Shown piece by piece: positions 21,331 to 32,767 of a stretch of DNA of 64,000 nucleotides. How positions within the stretch are numbered: the first letter of the stretch is position 1; each line of letters opens with the position of its first letter. The stretch spans positions 1 to 64,000 of the forward strand of contig JAKCPI010028301.1 in assembly GCA_023213315.1 (NCBI GenBank). The letters run 5' to 3'. Both the position numbers and the translations under genes were made by a program. Under the pieces are notes generated by a model. The model did not search any database and was not told the origin of the DNA. It saw nothing but the letters and a program-made list of their open reading frames with translations. Source of the stretch: Euborellia annulipes (Eukaryota > Arthropoda > Insecta > Dermaptera > Anisolabididae).

Positions 21331-22245
21331 TTATTATTTATTTTCCACCCTACAGTTAGCTGTCAACCATTTACAGGAGGGTGTACATGATTCAGTTGTA
21401 TAATTAACATGCACTAGGGCATGAGGCAGGCTTCTTTGTATACCAGGGTAGATCTGATCCAATTATTTAGGCGGTCTGAAGAAAAGGTCTTTGACATTTT
21501 TTATTCCCATAACAGGCCTACTTATTTTTTAATAAATCAAGCTTTGATAACATCGCCTGCTGAGAATCATAGTGGTGAAAGTCCTAAATTTCAACAATTA
21601 AAGAAAAGGCGTTTGAAAGTTTAATAAACCCCATAGATTTATTTATGCATTTAAACAGGGCAACAAATGAATAAACCAGAATAAATAGAAACGAATGCAA
21701 ATACAGTATATTTTCGCCACTTTGGCACTCAAAGAGACGTTTTATCTACATTTGGTAGGCTTAACTCTTAAATTGAATTTACAGACTTTTGCCACTATGA
21801 TTTTCAGCAGGCGATATTTTTCACGTCTCAGGATAGCTAAAAACGCAGTTTTCACTGCCTAATTTTCAAAAATTTTCCATACCCCTCCAGACCCTCCGGA
21901 AGTTGTCTGTCCAAATTTGACCTTAATAAATTATGAAAAACCTGGCCATAGGGAGGCAGAGGAGAACAAACTCAAATCATATATTATATTTATTTAAAAA
22001 ATAATTATTATATGAGTAATGATTTCTAGACGTGAAATTTTTATTTTTATATTGGGATTTCCCGTTCAGGTCCCACACAGAACCCAATTGGGAGAAACTG
22101 ACTATAAGTTATTTTATTTTTCCTGGGAATTTCCCGATTGGGTTCTAATTGGGCCCTTATAGGGATTTCCCTATTGGGCATGCCTCCTTTGGACCCAATG
22201 AGGTCCAGATGTATACTCTGAGCGTTCCCAAAGCAATTTCTACTC
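21331..22245. other. Unassigned intron sequence
   Basis: No recognised gene. A 67-codon frame at 21421-21624 has no known relative. 21833-21890 is an inverted copy of 37645-37715 (TCAGGATAGCTAAAAACGC). 22075-22195 repeats imperfect CCCAATTGGG-type words. Confidence 0.5.
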
Positions 22246-23406
22246 GGGAAGTCGGTCAGGGAGGTGATTTGGAAATGTAAGTCAATTTTTTCAAAGTATC
22301 CCGAATGTCACCGTTTGTGATGATGTGCCGTTTAATAGTTATGAGTTGAAAAATTTTGAGACTCAATGAAATTTTGATTTGGTGTTTAGGAGCCCCAACT
22401 ATCCTCAGGCGAATGGTTTGGCGGAGAAGGGGGGTTGCCATAGCGAAGCATATTGTTATAAAGTCGGTAGAAGAGGGGAAGGATGTTTATGTGAGTTCAT
22501 AGGCAAGGGTACATTGCCCCCCTGGCATCCTACAGGGGGGGGGCAGAGGGGGCAAAATTTCTTCTTTTATTTCATTTATTTTTAAAAATGATATATTTTT
22601 ACTTTTGAAAAATAAAATCTTCTAAATTAAAAAAATTAAAAGAGTAAAAAAATCATTTTTTTTCAAATTTTTTCCAAAAATTTTTGATAAAATCACTAGC
22701 AAATTTTTTAAAATTTTAATTTTAGATTTTATTTAAAATTTTTAAAGTTTTATAGTAGATTTGTTTTTGTTTTATACTATTTGAACATATTAAATTATTT
22801 TAATTTTCTAAAAAAAAATTTTTTGCCCCCCCCTGATTCAAATTCGTTCCGGCGCCCCTGTGTGAGTTTGATGCAATATAGAAATAGTCATTTGAAGCAA
22901 CATGAATTTTCCCCTGCTCAGTTATTTTTTAATAGAATTTTAAGAACTAAGTTGCCTATTTGTGAAAATTTATTAAAATCTAAAATAAATAAAATAGAAG
23001 GACAGTTGATTGAAAAAAGAGATACCCAAAAAAGGTATTATGATAGAAATTGTAAACTTTTACCGGAGATAAATTTAGGTGATTCAGTTGGCATCTGGGA
23101 TCCCAGGAAAAAGTATTGGGTTCCTGGAAAGTAATTAGATTACATTTGTCTCCGCGCTCATTTATTGTAAAAGATATTGATGGTAGAGTAATGAGAAGGA
23201 ATAGGCGTGATTTGAAATTGTTTAAACGAGATTGTCCTATCCCAGGAGACAACTATTTGGATCATGAAAATGAATGTAGTAATGAAAATATTTTTGAAAA
23301 ATGTAAATCTCCGGTAAAAGGATCTCCTGCTAAGGAGAATTTATTGACCTCTAGAAGTGGAAGAGAGGTGAGGCCTCCTGAGAGATTGCAGTATGAAAGT
23401 TTGTAA
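22246..23406 (+). pseudogene. Ty3/gypsy integrase C-terminal half, interrupted
   Basis: Relic of an integrase. VFRSPNYPQANGLAEK carries the conserved YPQANG and the catalytic-glutamate region. After the hAT at 22498-22860 the frame continues with MQYRNSHLKQHEFSPAQLFF, a GDSVGIWDPRKKYW segment and a RSFIVKD chromodomain-like end, stopping at 23406. A G-run after AEK shifts the frame and other stops occur upstream. No LTR or protease/RT part is attached. Confidence 0.85.
22498..22860. mobile_element. hAT-like insertion in the gypsy relic
   Basis: Starts CATAGGCAAGGGTAC, ends GTTCCGGCGCCCCTG. Flanked by TGTGAGTT at 22490-22497 and 22861-22868. The TIRs match weakly, but the exact 8 bp duplication and the restored integrase frame support it. 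363 bp. Confidence 0.85.
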
Positions 23407-23567
23407 TATGTATTTTTTATTTTTATTTTTTTTTTATTGGTTTATTTTGTAATATAGAAGATAGATATTGCAATATTATATAAATTAACTATAGAGTAAG
23501 GTGGGGCAAAAGTCCGCAGTTTTTCTTTGGAAATTTTTTTTGACTTTCCTATGAAAGATACAATAAA
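23407..23567. other. AT-rich spacer with a transposon-end word
   Basis: GAGTAAGGTGGGGCAAAAGT at 23495 matches the reverse complement of 38632-38651. These are probably ends of two copies of one TIR family. Confidence 0.5.
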
Positions 23568-23885
23568 AAAAATATAATAAAAAAAACTTTAAAAAAAAAA
23601 TGCTTTTATTTAAATTGAACTAAAAAGCGAAAAATAATTTAATTGTTCTTGTTAATATTGTTGAATATTTATGACTTAAAATACAAGAGTGGGGCGCACA
23701 TTGATAGCTTAAGGAATTGTATCAATATCTACTTAGAGCCTCGGAATCACTTTGAAGCGCCCACGCTTTTATTTTAAGTCATAAATATTCAACAATATTA
23801 ACAAGAACAATTAAATTATTTTTCGCTTTTTAGTTCAATTTAAATAAAAGCATTTTTTAAAAAAAGTTTTTTTTTATTATATTTT
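23568..23885. repeat. Palindrome of P2
   Basis: Arms of about 130 bp matching P1 but without the SINE piece; AATTGAACTAAAAAG is uninterrupted here. The loop contains the P1 loop word in the opposite orientation (GCCTCGGAATCACTTTGAAG) plus a small inverted repeat. Confidence 0.9.
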
Positions 23886-23950
23886 TATTTTCAACTTTTT
23901 AGTCAAGAAGGTGTGAGGAGATAGATGAGGAGGAAGGGAGTGAAAAGGCA

Positions 23951-24651
23951 ATGCTGAGACAGATCCTCCTAAAATTGAACACAATAGAAGAAAAGTTTGA
24001 AAAATTAGAAAAGAAAGTAGAGGAGAACAGCGGGATGAACGAGATAATAATAGCAGAGATGAGGGGCAAGCTGCAAGACAATGAAAAGAAGATAAAGGGG
24101 ATGAACGGGGAAATAAAGGAATTAAAGGAACAGGTGAGAAGACAAGAAGAAAGATGGGAGAGGAGGGAGAGGGAGGAGAGAAGGAAGAACATAGTAATAA
24201 AAGGGCTGAGTGAAGAAGGGGGAGAGAAAGGGGAGAATACGAGGGAGAGAGTGAAAGAATTTATAGAAAAGAACCTGAAGGTAGAGGGAGTGAGGGTGGA
24301 GGAGGCAAGAAGGATAGGAGGAGAGAGGAAAATATAAGACCAATACTGGTAAAAATGGAAGAAATACAGGATAAATGGAGGGTGACCAATGAGAAGATAA
24401 GGTTAAGAGGAACAAGGATATACATAGACGAGGATTACACGTTCGAAACAAGACAAAAAAGACCAAAACTATTCAGATGGGCCAAGAAAATAAGAGAAGA
24501 AGAGGGGAAGAACGTGTCGGTGGTGGGAGAGAAAATAAGAATAAATGGAGTCTTCTATGAACTGACAGAGGAAGAAGGAGAGGAAAGGCTGAGGAAAGAG
24601 AAAAGTACAAAAAACGAAGAAAGGGCGAAGGGGAGGAGAGGGAGGGAATGA
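23951..24651 (+). pseudogene. ORF1-like region of the purine-rich LINE
   Basis: First frame 23951-24337 starts MLRQILLKLNTIEEKFEKLE, a long coiled coil, then KNIVIKGLSEE, an RRM-like strand. After a frameshift near 24335 the second frame continues with KMEEIQDKW, IYIDEDYTFE and IRINGVFYEL up to 24651. The order fits LINE ORF1 proteins that bind element RNA. The endonuclease ATG at 24648 overlaps its last codons. Confidence 0.8.
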
Positions 24652-25200
24652 CAGTAGTGGTATGGAACACAGCAGGATTGATGAACAAGGACGGGGACTT
24701 CTGGAAGTGGGTGAAGGAACATGACATAATAATACTAATAGAAACGTGGCTAGAGGGAGATAAAGAAGGAATAATCAAGAGAAGAATGGGACAAGAGCAT
24801 AATGATAACGAAACCGGCGGAGAGGAGCAAGAAAAAGGGGAGAGCTAGTGGCGGACAGATGATTATGATAAGGAAGAAATAAGAAAGGAAATTCAAAGCA
24901 AAAGAATGGAAATACGGGATGGAGATAGAGTGGAGAGAGGGAAGAGAGAAGAGAAGGATTATAAGTGTGTACAACATCAAGAGCATAGAGGAAGTGTGGG
25001 AAGAGCTGGAGCTGGTAATAAGAGATGGAGGAGAGGGAGATGGGGGAATAATGATAGTGGGGGACTTCAATGCGAGAATAGGGGAGAGAGGCGAGGAGGA
25101 GGGAGACGAGGAAGTACAAGAAGAAGTGAGAAGAGGAGGTCGGAGGACAGAACAGCGAATGCGGAAGGGATAAAAATTTTAAAACACTGCAAAGACAATA
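24648..25200 (+). pseudogene. LINE endonuclease region
   Basis: Starts MTVVVWNTAGLMN, then IILIETWLE with the catalytic ETWL motif of APE-type endonucleases. The frame breaks after about 24848. IISVYNIKS and IMIVGDFNARIGERG (conserved GDFNA) appear in another frame at 24919-25173. The domain is therefore present but split. Confidence 0.8.
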
Positions 25201-26426
25201 AGCTGAGAGTTAAGAACGGAAGAACGGAAGGAGATGAAGAGGGGAAGAATACGTATATAGGAACGAGAGGATCATCAATGATAGATTACGTATTAGAGGG
25301 GACGAGAGATAGGATGATAAGGAGAATGGACGTATCAGAAAGAACAGAGTCGGACCACCTACCAATAAAAATAGAGCTGACAACGGAAAGAGAAGAACGG
25401 GAGGAATGGTACCAGATCAAAAGATGTAAATTTAAATGGGACGAGAGGAAAGAGGAAAGATATAAGAGAAGACTAAAAGAAGAATATGACAAGAAGAATT
25501 GGAACGAGGAGGAGAAGAAAATAGAAACAGGAAACGAAATAGTGAAGGCGGTGGGAAGAGAACTGAAACTGAGGAAAGAAGAAACGAGATGGAGGGAGAG
25601 GAAATATGAGAGGATTAAAAGGAAGATGAGGAAGGAATTGAGGAGATATAGAAGAACAGGACAGGAACGAGACAGGAAGAGGTACATAACAAAGAAAAAG
25701 GAATTGAGAGATAAACAGAAGGAAGGAAGAAGGAGGAACGATGAGAAAATATGGAGGGAAATAGAACAAAATAGAAACCATAGAAAATTCTGGAAGATGA
25801 TAAAGAAACATAGGAAAAGGAAGAACAACCCAGCATCAGAGATAAAGGAGGAGTGGATAGGACACTTCAAAGAGCTATTGGAAGGAAGAGAGGACAACAG
25901 GAAAGGAAGGAGAGCTGAGACAGAAGAGGAAGAAGAAGAAGAAGAAGACGAGATGACAAAGGAGCTAAATAAAGAATTCACAATGGAAGAACTTAACAAG
26001 GTAATACGGAAATTAAAGAAAAACAAGGCCCCGGGAACAGACGGACTGATTAAGGAGTTCTACAAGGAGATGATCCCAGAGCTAAAAGAGGAAATGCTAA
26101 ATGGATTGAATAAAATATGGATAAAAAGACGAATAATGGAAGAATGGAAAGAGGCGGTCATCTATCCGATATACAAGGCGGGAGTAAAAACAGAGCCAGG
26201 AAACTATAGAGGAGTGGCCTTATTGAACAGCGCATACAAGATAATGGCAGGGTTGTTGAACAATAGAATAAAAGAATGGATAGAGAAGAATGGAAAAATT
26301 AAGGAAAGCCAAAACGGGTTTAGAAAAGGTTACGGAACACAGGACGCAATATTCATCCTGAATACGAATAATAGAAGGGAGAATGAAAAAAAGGAAAAGG
26401 ATTATACGTGCTGTTCTTGGACTTGA
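25201..26426 (+). pseudogene. LINE linker and RT N-terminal part
   Basis: Part of a frame open from 24906 to 26426. It includes TESDHLPIKIEL (the end of the endonuclease, SDH motif), a long lysine/arginine-rich linker, and then KAPGTDGLIKEFYKE, NYRGVALLNSAYK and QNGFRKGYGTQDA, the RT fingers. A frameshift follows at about 26400. Confidence 0.85.
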
Positions 26427-27866
26427 AGGCGGCCTTTGACGGAATAGATAGGAAACTGATGATGGAAAAGATAAGGAAGATTGGGATCAGAGGAAGAGCA
26501 TGGAGAATGATTGACGAGATATACAAGGAGACAAGGAACAGAATAGGAGGAGTGGAGGGAATAGGGAAGGAGATATTCTGGACAAGTAAAGGGGTGAAAC
26601 AAGGGTGCCCGCTTAGCCCTACACTGTTTAATATATACATAAACGACATGGAGGAAGAATGGGAGAGGAAAAATATAGGAGGAACAGTGGTGGGGAGAAG
26701 AAAAGTACACTGCATCAAATTCGCGGATGATGTGGCGATAATAGCAGAGGAAGAGGAAGAAATGAAGATGATGCTGAGAGAGCTCGAGAAGTATTGCGAA
26801 AAGAACAGGTTAAAGATAAACGTGAAAAAATCGAAAATAGTGGCGTTCAAGAAGGGAAGAAGAAGAAGAAGAAAAGAAGAATTTGTACCTGGAAGGGGAA
26901 AGACTAGAAGAAAATAAAGAATTTAAATACCTGGGAGTGAAATTCACTACAGAGAACTCAAAAAATGAACAAATAAGCGAAGGGACGAGGAAAGGAAAAA
27001 GTATAATAAGAGAACTATGGGGATTGCTGAAAAGAAGTGGAACCAAAGAAATAGGAAAGAAAATACAACTATATGAAAGCTTAATACAGCCGGTAGTGCT
27101 GTATGGAGCGGAACTATGGGGATGGACTGAAAGGGAAGAGGTGGAAAGGACACAAGCAAGGTACATTAAAATGATAATGGGGGTCCTGAAGACAACGCCC
27201 GACTATATATGGAGGATGGAGTTAGGCAGAACAAAGATGAAAACGGTGATCTTGAAGATAATGTTGAGATATGTGAACAGAATTCTCAACATGGAGGAAA
27301 AAAGACTCCCAAAAGAGTGCCTCAAGGAAATACTGAGGGGCGAAGAAAATAAGAATGGCACAAAATGGGGAGGGGAAATGAGAAAGAGATTGGAGGGATT
27401 GGGAAGAAGCATGGATTAGCTTAAGGAAGAGGAACCGCAAAGAATAAGAAAGATGGAAGAAATAATAAGAACAGAGATGGAAGAAACAATACAGAGGGAC
27501 TGGACGAAAATAGACAACTCCAGATACTGTCCGTACTATAAGGAAATAAAAGACAACATATTAAGGGAAGGATATTGGGCGAAAACAGAATGGTCCGAGG
27601 AAGAAAAAAAGCTATGGGCCAGAGCAAGATGCGGCAGTATCTGGAGGGGCCAGGAAGGAAGGGGAGGGAAGCTTTGCAGAGGCTGCGGAAAGGAGAGAGA
27701 AACGGCTGAACACGCAGAAGAATGCGAAGACTTCGGAAGAGCGATAGGAGAGAAGATGAGGGGATGGTGGAGGAGGTTGAAGAAGCCAGGGAGTGAAGGG
27801 ATGCTGAAATTAATCAGAAAGATCGACAAGGAAGAAGAAGGAAAAGAAGGAAACAAAACCAAGTAG
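26408..27866 (+). pseudogene. LINE RT palm, thumb and C-terminal zinc region
   Basis: Frame 26408-26917 has LFLDLKAAFDGI (motif A), KGVKQGCPLSPTLFN (motif B) and CIKFADDVAIIA (motif C, catalytic DD). The next frame, 26883-27419, has FKYLGVKF and PVVLYGAELWG. After a stop, 27453-27866 carries a CRGCGKERETAEHAEEC zinc-binding end. Three frames and one stop show it is inactive. Confidence 0.88.
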
Positions 27867-28035
27867 AGAACTAAACTAATGTAAATAATGTAGCTCAAAG
27901 CCAAAAAGGTATGAGCAAAGCATGTACAAGTACAATGTAAATAAATAAATAAATAAATAAATATTTTAAACTTTTTAGTCTTTTTACTTTCTCTTACCCT
28001 ATATTTATTATAGAGTATTAAAAAAAAGAAGGAAG

Positions 28036-29120
28036 GATGCGTGAAATAAAGTACCACATTAGTTTGGTCAATTTTGGTAAAACCCAACTCACAATTTGCG
28101 TCATCGAAAATGACCCTTAAGTATCAAATTTCATACCCCTAGCCCTTCGGGAAGTCTTGAAATTAGATAAATACGCGTGAGGTTTCAAATAAAGTACCAC
28201 ATTAGTTTGGTATATTTTGGTGAAACCCAACTCACAATTTGCGTCATCAAAAATGAACCTTAAGTATCAAATTTCACACCTCTAGCCCTTCGAGAAGTCT
28301 TTTGAAATTAGATAAATACGCGTGAGGTTTCAAATAAAGTACCACATTAGTTTGGTATATTTTGGTGAAACCCAACTCACTATTTGCGTCATCAAAAATG
28401 ACTCTTAAGTATCAAATTTCACACCCCTAGCCCTTCGGGAAGTCTTTTGAAATTAGAAAAATACGCGTGAGGTTTCAAATAAAGTACCACATTAGTTTGG
28501 TCAATTTTGATCAAAACCACCATATAGTGGCGTCATCAAAAATGTCTAAGTATTACATTTCACACCTCTAGCCCATCGGGAAGTCTTTTGAAATTACATT
28601 AATTCGCGAAGGGTTTCAAATAAAGTACCACATTAGTTTGGTCCATTTTGATCAAAACCACCATATAGTGGCGTCATCAAAAATGACTCTTAAGTATTAC
28701 ATTTCACATCTCTAGCCCATCGGGAAGTCTTTTGAAATTACATTAATTTGCGAAGGGTTTCAAATAAAGTACCACATTAGTTTGGTCTATTTTGATCAAA
28801 ACCACCATATAGTGGCGTCATCAAAAATGACTCTTAAGTATTACATTTCACATCTCTAGCCCATCGGGAAGTCTTTTGAAATTACATTAATTCGCGAAGG
28901 GTTTCAAATAAAGTACCACATTAGTTTGGTCTATTTTGATCAAAACCACCATATAGTGGCGTCATCAAAAATGACTCTTAAGTATTACATTTCACATCAA
29001 TTTTGGTAAAACCCAACTCACAATTTGCGTCATCAAAAATGAACCTTAAGTATCAAATTTCACACCCCTAGGTCATCGGGAAGTGACTTAAACAAAAACT
29101 CAAAGTTGGTGATTTTGAAA
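28036..29120 (+). repeat. 144 bp tandem array of P2
   Basis: About seven and a half units. The first three are the CCAACTCACxATTTGCG subtype, followed by the ACCACCATATAGTGGCG subtype. A sharp switch at about 28996-29000 (CATTTCACATCAATTTTGG) joins two subtypes out of register, a recombination scar. Confidence 0.93.
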
Positions 29121-29147
29121 GAGTAAGTTAAATAAAAGCATTTAATT

Positions 29148-30377
29148 AAAATAGGAACATCCCCTGAAAGCAGTGGCGGTCCCAGGATTTTGTCAAGGGG
29201 GGCCCAAATTTTTTTTTTTTTTTTTGTTATTCATTTAAGTTCTTTTTCGGCAGCGAAGGCTATTTAGACCTATTCTATATATTTATTTCACCTGGATTGG
29301 TAGCCAATGGCCTAAAATTTATGATGTAGGGAAGGTGAAGAATAGGATGCCGACTTATTTTTTTTTTCAATCTCGTATGAAAATATTTTAGTATATCATG
29401 TTTTAAGAGACCTTGTAATGATATTCACAACCAAGTTGTGGAGAACCTACATTGCCCTTGGTTACCATTAAACCACTAGTAAATTTTTTTTTTGTTTATT
29501 TGATTTCTTATTAAAATAATATTTTTCTTCTCTAAATAATATATTATATTTGTTATTTTTCTAAATAATATAATTACCATGTAATTAAAATAACTTGTGT
29601 CAATTTATTAATTACTAAATATTGAAATAAGTGCAGTGATATTTGAAGCAATTCAAATAACCCCCCACAAACACTCATATTTCTTCTCCAACCAAGTGCG
29701 TGTTTAGTGATAATAGATGTCACTCGCCACCAAAGTTTTTTTCATTTTTTACTCTCTAAAGAAGGTGACCTCACTGACCCGCCCACGAGTGCAGCCCAGA
29801 GGCAAAGCGTCTCGCTCTTATCTCCTGACTGCCAAATGATCAACTTCTCGCTCTTGCCTGCTAACCATTGAACTGTTAACTTCGCTCTTGCTTGCGAACT
29901 GTTGAACTGTTCACTTCGCTTTTGCATTTCAACCAACCCCTGTTCAAATCATTTTATTCAGTTGTCCCTTGCATCAAGCATCGCCAACGCACACCATCTC
30001 GTGCTCCAGTAGTGGTCTCCGGAAGACGATAAACATACACGAAAGTCGCAGAAATCAGGGGTGCCTCGGAACACATTTCCGAACAATACTGGCAATCATC
30101 CGGCCATTCCACCTGTTGCCTGGCTGTTTGTGGAATCCCGAACTAACGCCATTTCTGAAAACATCGTCTTCTCAGGAAAACCAACTGTGTGTATCGACAA
30201 ATGATTGTTTTATTGAGCTCATGAACCTGGTAATTACGATTTCTAATTATTTCTTCTGGCCAAATATCTAATATTTTATCAAAGAGACAATTATGAACAA
30301 TTTCTTAATGCGCATATTTATTTAATTTTTTTAATCATTACAATTTAACTTCAAAATATCGATATAACTCTTTTATT
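29148..30377. other. Spacer between P2 and P3
   Basis: CAGTGGCGGTCCCAGG at 29174 looks like a hAT-type end, but its partner was not found. 29740-30270 is less AT-rich, contains AACTGTT and CTTCGCTCTTGC-type repeats, and has open frames of 64 and 100 codons on opposite strands with no recognised relatives. No gene can be supported. Confidence 0.45.
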
Positions 30378-30419
30378 TAAATGCTTTTATTTAACTTACT
30401 CTTTCAAGGTCACCAACTT

Positions 30420-31386
30420 TGATTCTTTGTTTAGGACACTTCCCGATGGGCTAGAGGTGTGAACTTTGATATTTAAGGGTCATTTTTGATGACGCAAATT
30501 ATGAGTTGGGTTTTACCAAAATGGACCAAACTAATGTGGTACTTTATTTGAAACCCTTCGCGAATTAATGTAATTTCAAAAGACTTCCCGATGGGCTAGA
30601 GATGTGAAATGTAATACTTAAGAGTCATTTTTGATGACGCCACTATATGGTGGTTTTGATCAAAATAGACCAAACTAATGTGGTACTTTATTTGAAACCC
30701 TTCGCGAATTAATGTAATTTCAAAAGACTTCCCGATGGGCTAGAGGTGTGAAATGTAATACTTAAGAGTCATTTTTGATGACGCCACTATAAGGTGGTTT
30801 TGATCAAAATAGACCAAACTAATGTGGTACTTTATTTGAAACCCTTCGCGAATTAATGTAATTTCAAAAGACTTCCCGATGGGCTAGAGATGTGAAATGT
30901 AATACTTAAGAGTCATTTTTGATGACGCCACTATATGGTGGTTTTGATCAAAATAGACAAAACTAATGTGGTACTTTATTTGAAACCCTTCGCGAATTAA
31001 TGTAATTTCAAAAGACTTCCCGATGGGCTAGAGGTGTGAAATGTAATACTTAAGAGTCATTTTTGATGACGCCACTATATGGTGGTTTTGATCAAAATAG
31101 ACCAAACTAATGTGGTACTTTATTTGAAACCCTTCGCGAATTAATGTAATTTCAAAAGACTTCCCGATGGGCTAGAGGTGTGAAATGTAATACTTAAGAG
31201 TCATTTTTGATGACGCCACTATATGGTGGTTTTGATCAAAATGGACCAAACTAATGTGGTACTTTATTTGAAACCCTTCGCGAATTAATGTAATTTCAAA
31301 AGACTTCCCGATGGGCTAGAGATGTGAAATGTAATACTTAAGAGTCATTTTTGATGACGCCACTATATGGTGGTTTTGATCAAAAT
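30420..31386 (-). repeat. 144 bp tandem array of P3
   Basis: Six to seven units in reverse orientation; GAAACCCTTCGCG recurs with 144 bp spacing (30554, 30698 and onward). Subtype order is the same as in P1: the terminal subtype lies next to the element end. Confidence 0.93.
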
Positions 31387-31982
31387 GTGAAACGATTTAT
31401 TTCTATTTTCTTCTTTTATTAATAGACATATTATTTCCCGTTGAAATAATAATTTTATAATAATTTTAATTTTATATAAATTGGAAATTTTATATAGGCT
31501 GGAATCTAAATGATTTATGTTTGAGAAGAGGATGGAGGGGAAGATTTAATTTGAAAGGGAAAAATTTTTTTTAATAATTTATTTAAGCTTGTTTATAATT
31601 GAATTAGTTTAGTTTATATCCAGGGCTCTCCCACCCTAATAAAGTCAAGTTTATGAGCCGAAGCTTGTGAAGATATGCCCCTCATGCTCCCGCCCATCCC
31701 ACTTCACTTATAATTACTCTTGGGTGACAATAAAGAACAATAAAGGGAAGGTAATAGGAGACACTAGTAACCCCCGCCCAATCATTACTGTGCGCGGCCG
31801 CGTGGACGGACATTGCTGCTGGTTGCGGGTCTTCGTGCGGGTGTTGCTGCGGGTTGCGGATCTCTGGGCGTGCTTCGTTGCGTGTTGCGGGTCTTCAGGC
31901 GGTGCATAGGTGCTAGTTTACTTCACTTATGGGAAGTCTACTTATTGCTTGATTTTCTGTTTGATTCTGCACACGCCATAAA

Positions 31983-32759
31983 ATGCCTCTTATTGATAGA
32001 AGTGTTTGCAATGAATGTAAAAGCTGTCTCTCTTCGGACGATGAATTGGTATGTGATAAATGCAGGCTCGGTTATCATACTAAGAAGAAGTGCTGCGGTT
32101 TAAGTAAGAAAGAGGTGGAGACCGTCACGGCCAGGGACTCTAGAATTTTTTTCCTTTGTCAGAAATGCTATCCGCACGATGGGCCCCCTGAGCCTTCCGC
32201 AGGTGACAGGGCCGAATCTGCGACGGATCTCATAAAGGACCTAAAGCACGAACTGATGAGGGAACTGGAGTCAATAAGAACCTCCATTGATGATATCAAT
32301 TCAGTCCGTGGCTCGGATCTGGTGGAAGATATTTGCGCCGAGGTGAATGACAGACAGGCAAGAGCTAATAACATCATACTATTTAAACTGGAGGAAGCTT
32401 CTCAGCAGCTTGTTGATCAAAATATATCTAAAATTTTTCAAATGGTTGCACCGGAGGTTCCCCTGGGAAATGCACGGAGTTTCCGCCTGGGCAGACCGTC
32501 GGGCGATAGAATTAGACCTTTAAAGATTGTTTTGGAGAGCCCTAACCACGTTAGAACTATACTTAGAAATAAGTTCAAACTTATGAAGACAGAGTTTTCC
32601 GCGGTCTCAATCCAGCCCGATCAAACGCCTAAACAGAGGGCACATATGTCCAATTTACGCAAAACACTTGAAGAAAGGAGGGAAAAGGGTGAAACGGATC
32701 TAACCATAAAGTACCTCAGTGGAATTCCAAAAATTGTGACGACCGCTCCAAAAAACTAA
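31983..32759 (+). CDS. LINE ORF1 with PHD-like zinc finger
   Basis: 258 codons starting MPLIDRSVCNECKSC. Residues about 9-62 form a C4HC3 PHD-like finger (CNEC, CDKC, YHTKKKCC, CQKC). A coiled-coil stretch (KHELMRELESIRTSIDDI) follows at about 80-105, and an RRM-like domain (NNIILFKLEE, IRPLKIVLES) fills the rest. PHD-finger ORF1 proteins are known in CR1-type LINEs and probably bind RNA or chromatin. Stop at 32757; the ORF2 frame is already open upstream of this point. Confidence 0.85.
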   Translation: MPLIDRSVCNECKSCLSSDDELVCDKCRLGYHTKKKCCGLSKKEVETVTARDSRIFFLCQKCYPHDGPPEPSAGDRAESATDLIKDLKHELMRELESIRTSIDDINSVRGSDLVEDICAEVNDRQARANNIILFKLEEASQQLVDQNISKIFQMVAPEVPLGNARSFRLGRPSGDRIRPLKIVLESPNHVRTILRNKFKLMKTEFSAVSIQPDQTPKQRAHMSNLRKTLEERREKGETDLTIKYLSGIPKIVTTAPKN

Positions 32760-32767
32760 TAAAGAAC

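Larger units (their letters stand above)
23905..27968 (+). mobile_element. Purine-rich non-LTR retrotransposon (dead)
   Basis: Flanked by AACTTTTTAGTC at 23893-23904 and 27969-27980, and ends in an AAAT-repeat tail. The sense strand is overwhelmingly A and G. It encodes an ORF1-like region, endonuclease, reverse transcriptase and a C-terminal zinc-binding part, with frameshifts throughout. It belongs to a LINE group with K/E/R-rich proteins seen in insects; I/Jockey-like, clade not fixed. Confidence 0.9.
23568..29147 (+). mobile_element. Composite element P2, split by a LINE
   Basis: Same layout as P1: a palindrome (23568-23885) with TGCTTTTATTTAAATTGAAC arms, a short spacer, a 144 bp tandem array (28036-29120) and the terminal GAGTAAGTTAAATAAAAGC. 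A 4.06 kb LINE sits in the spacer with a 12 bp duplication. No P-encoded protein seen. Confidence 0.78.

Noticed and set aside
24122..27627. Many long minus-strand frames rich in serine, phenylalanine and leucine
   Set aside because: They are antisense shadows of the purine-rich LINE; the sense strand carries recognisable endonuclease and RT motifs.
29969..30271. A 100-codon + strand protein
   Set aside because: No recognised motif, not repeated in the window and no splice context that supports it.
12028..31386. CRISPR-like array
   Set aside because: The 144 bp units are contiguous with no variable spacers, in a eukaryotic TE context.
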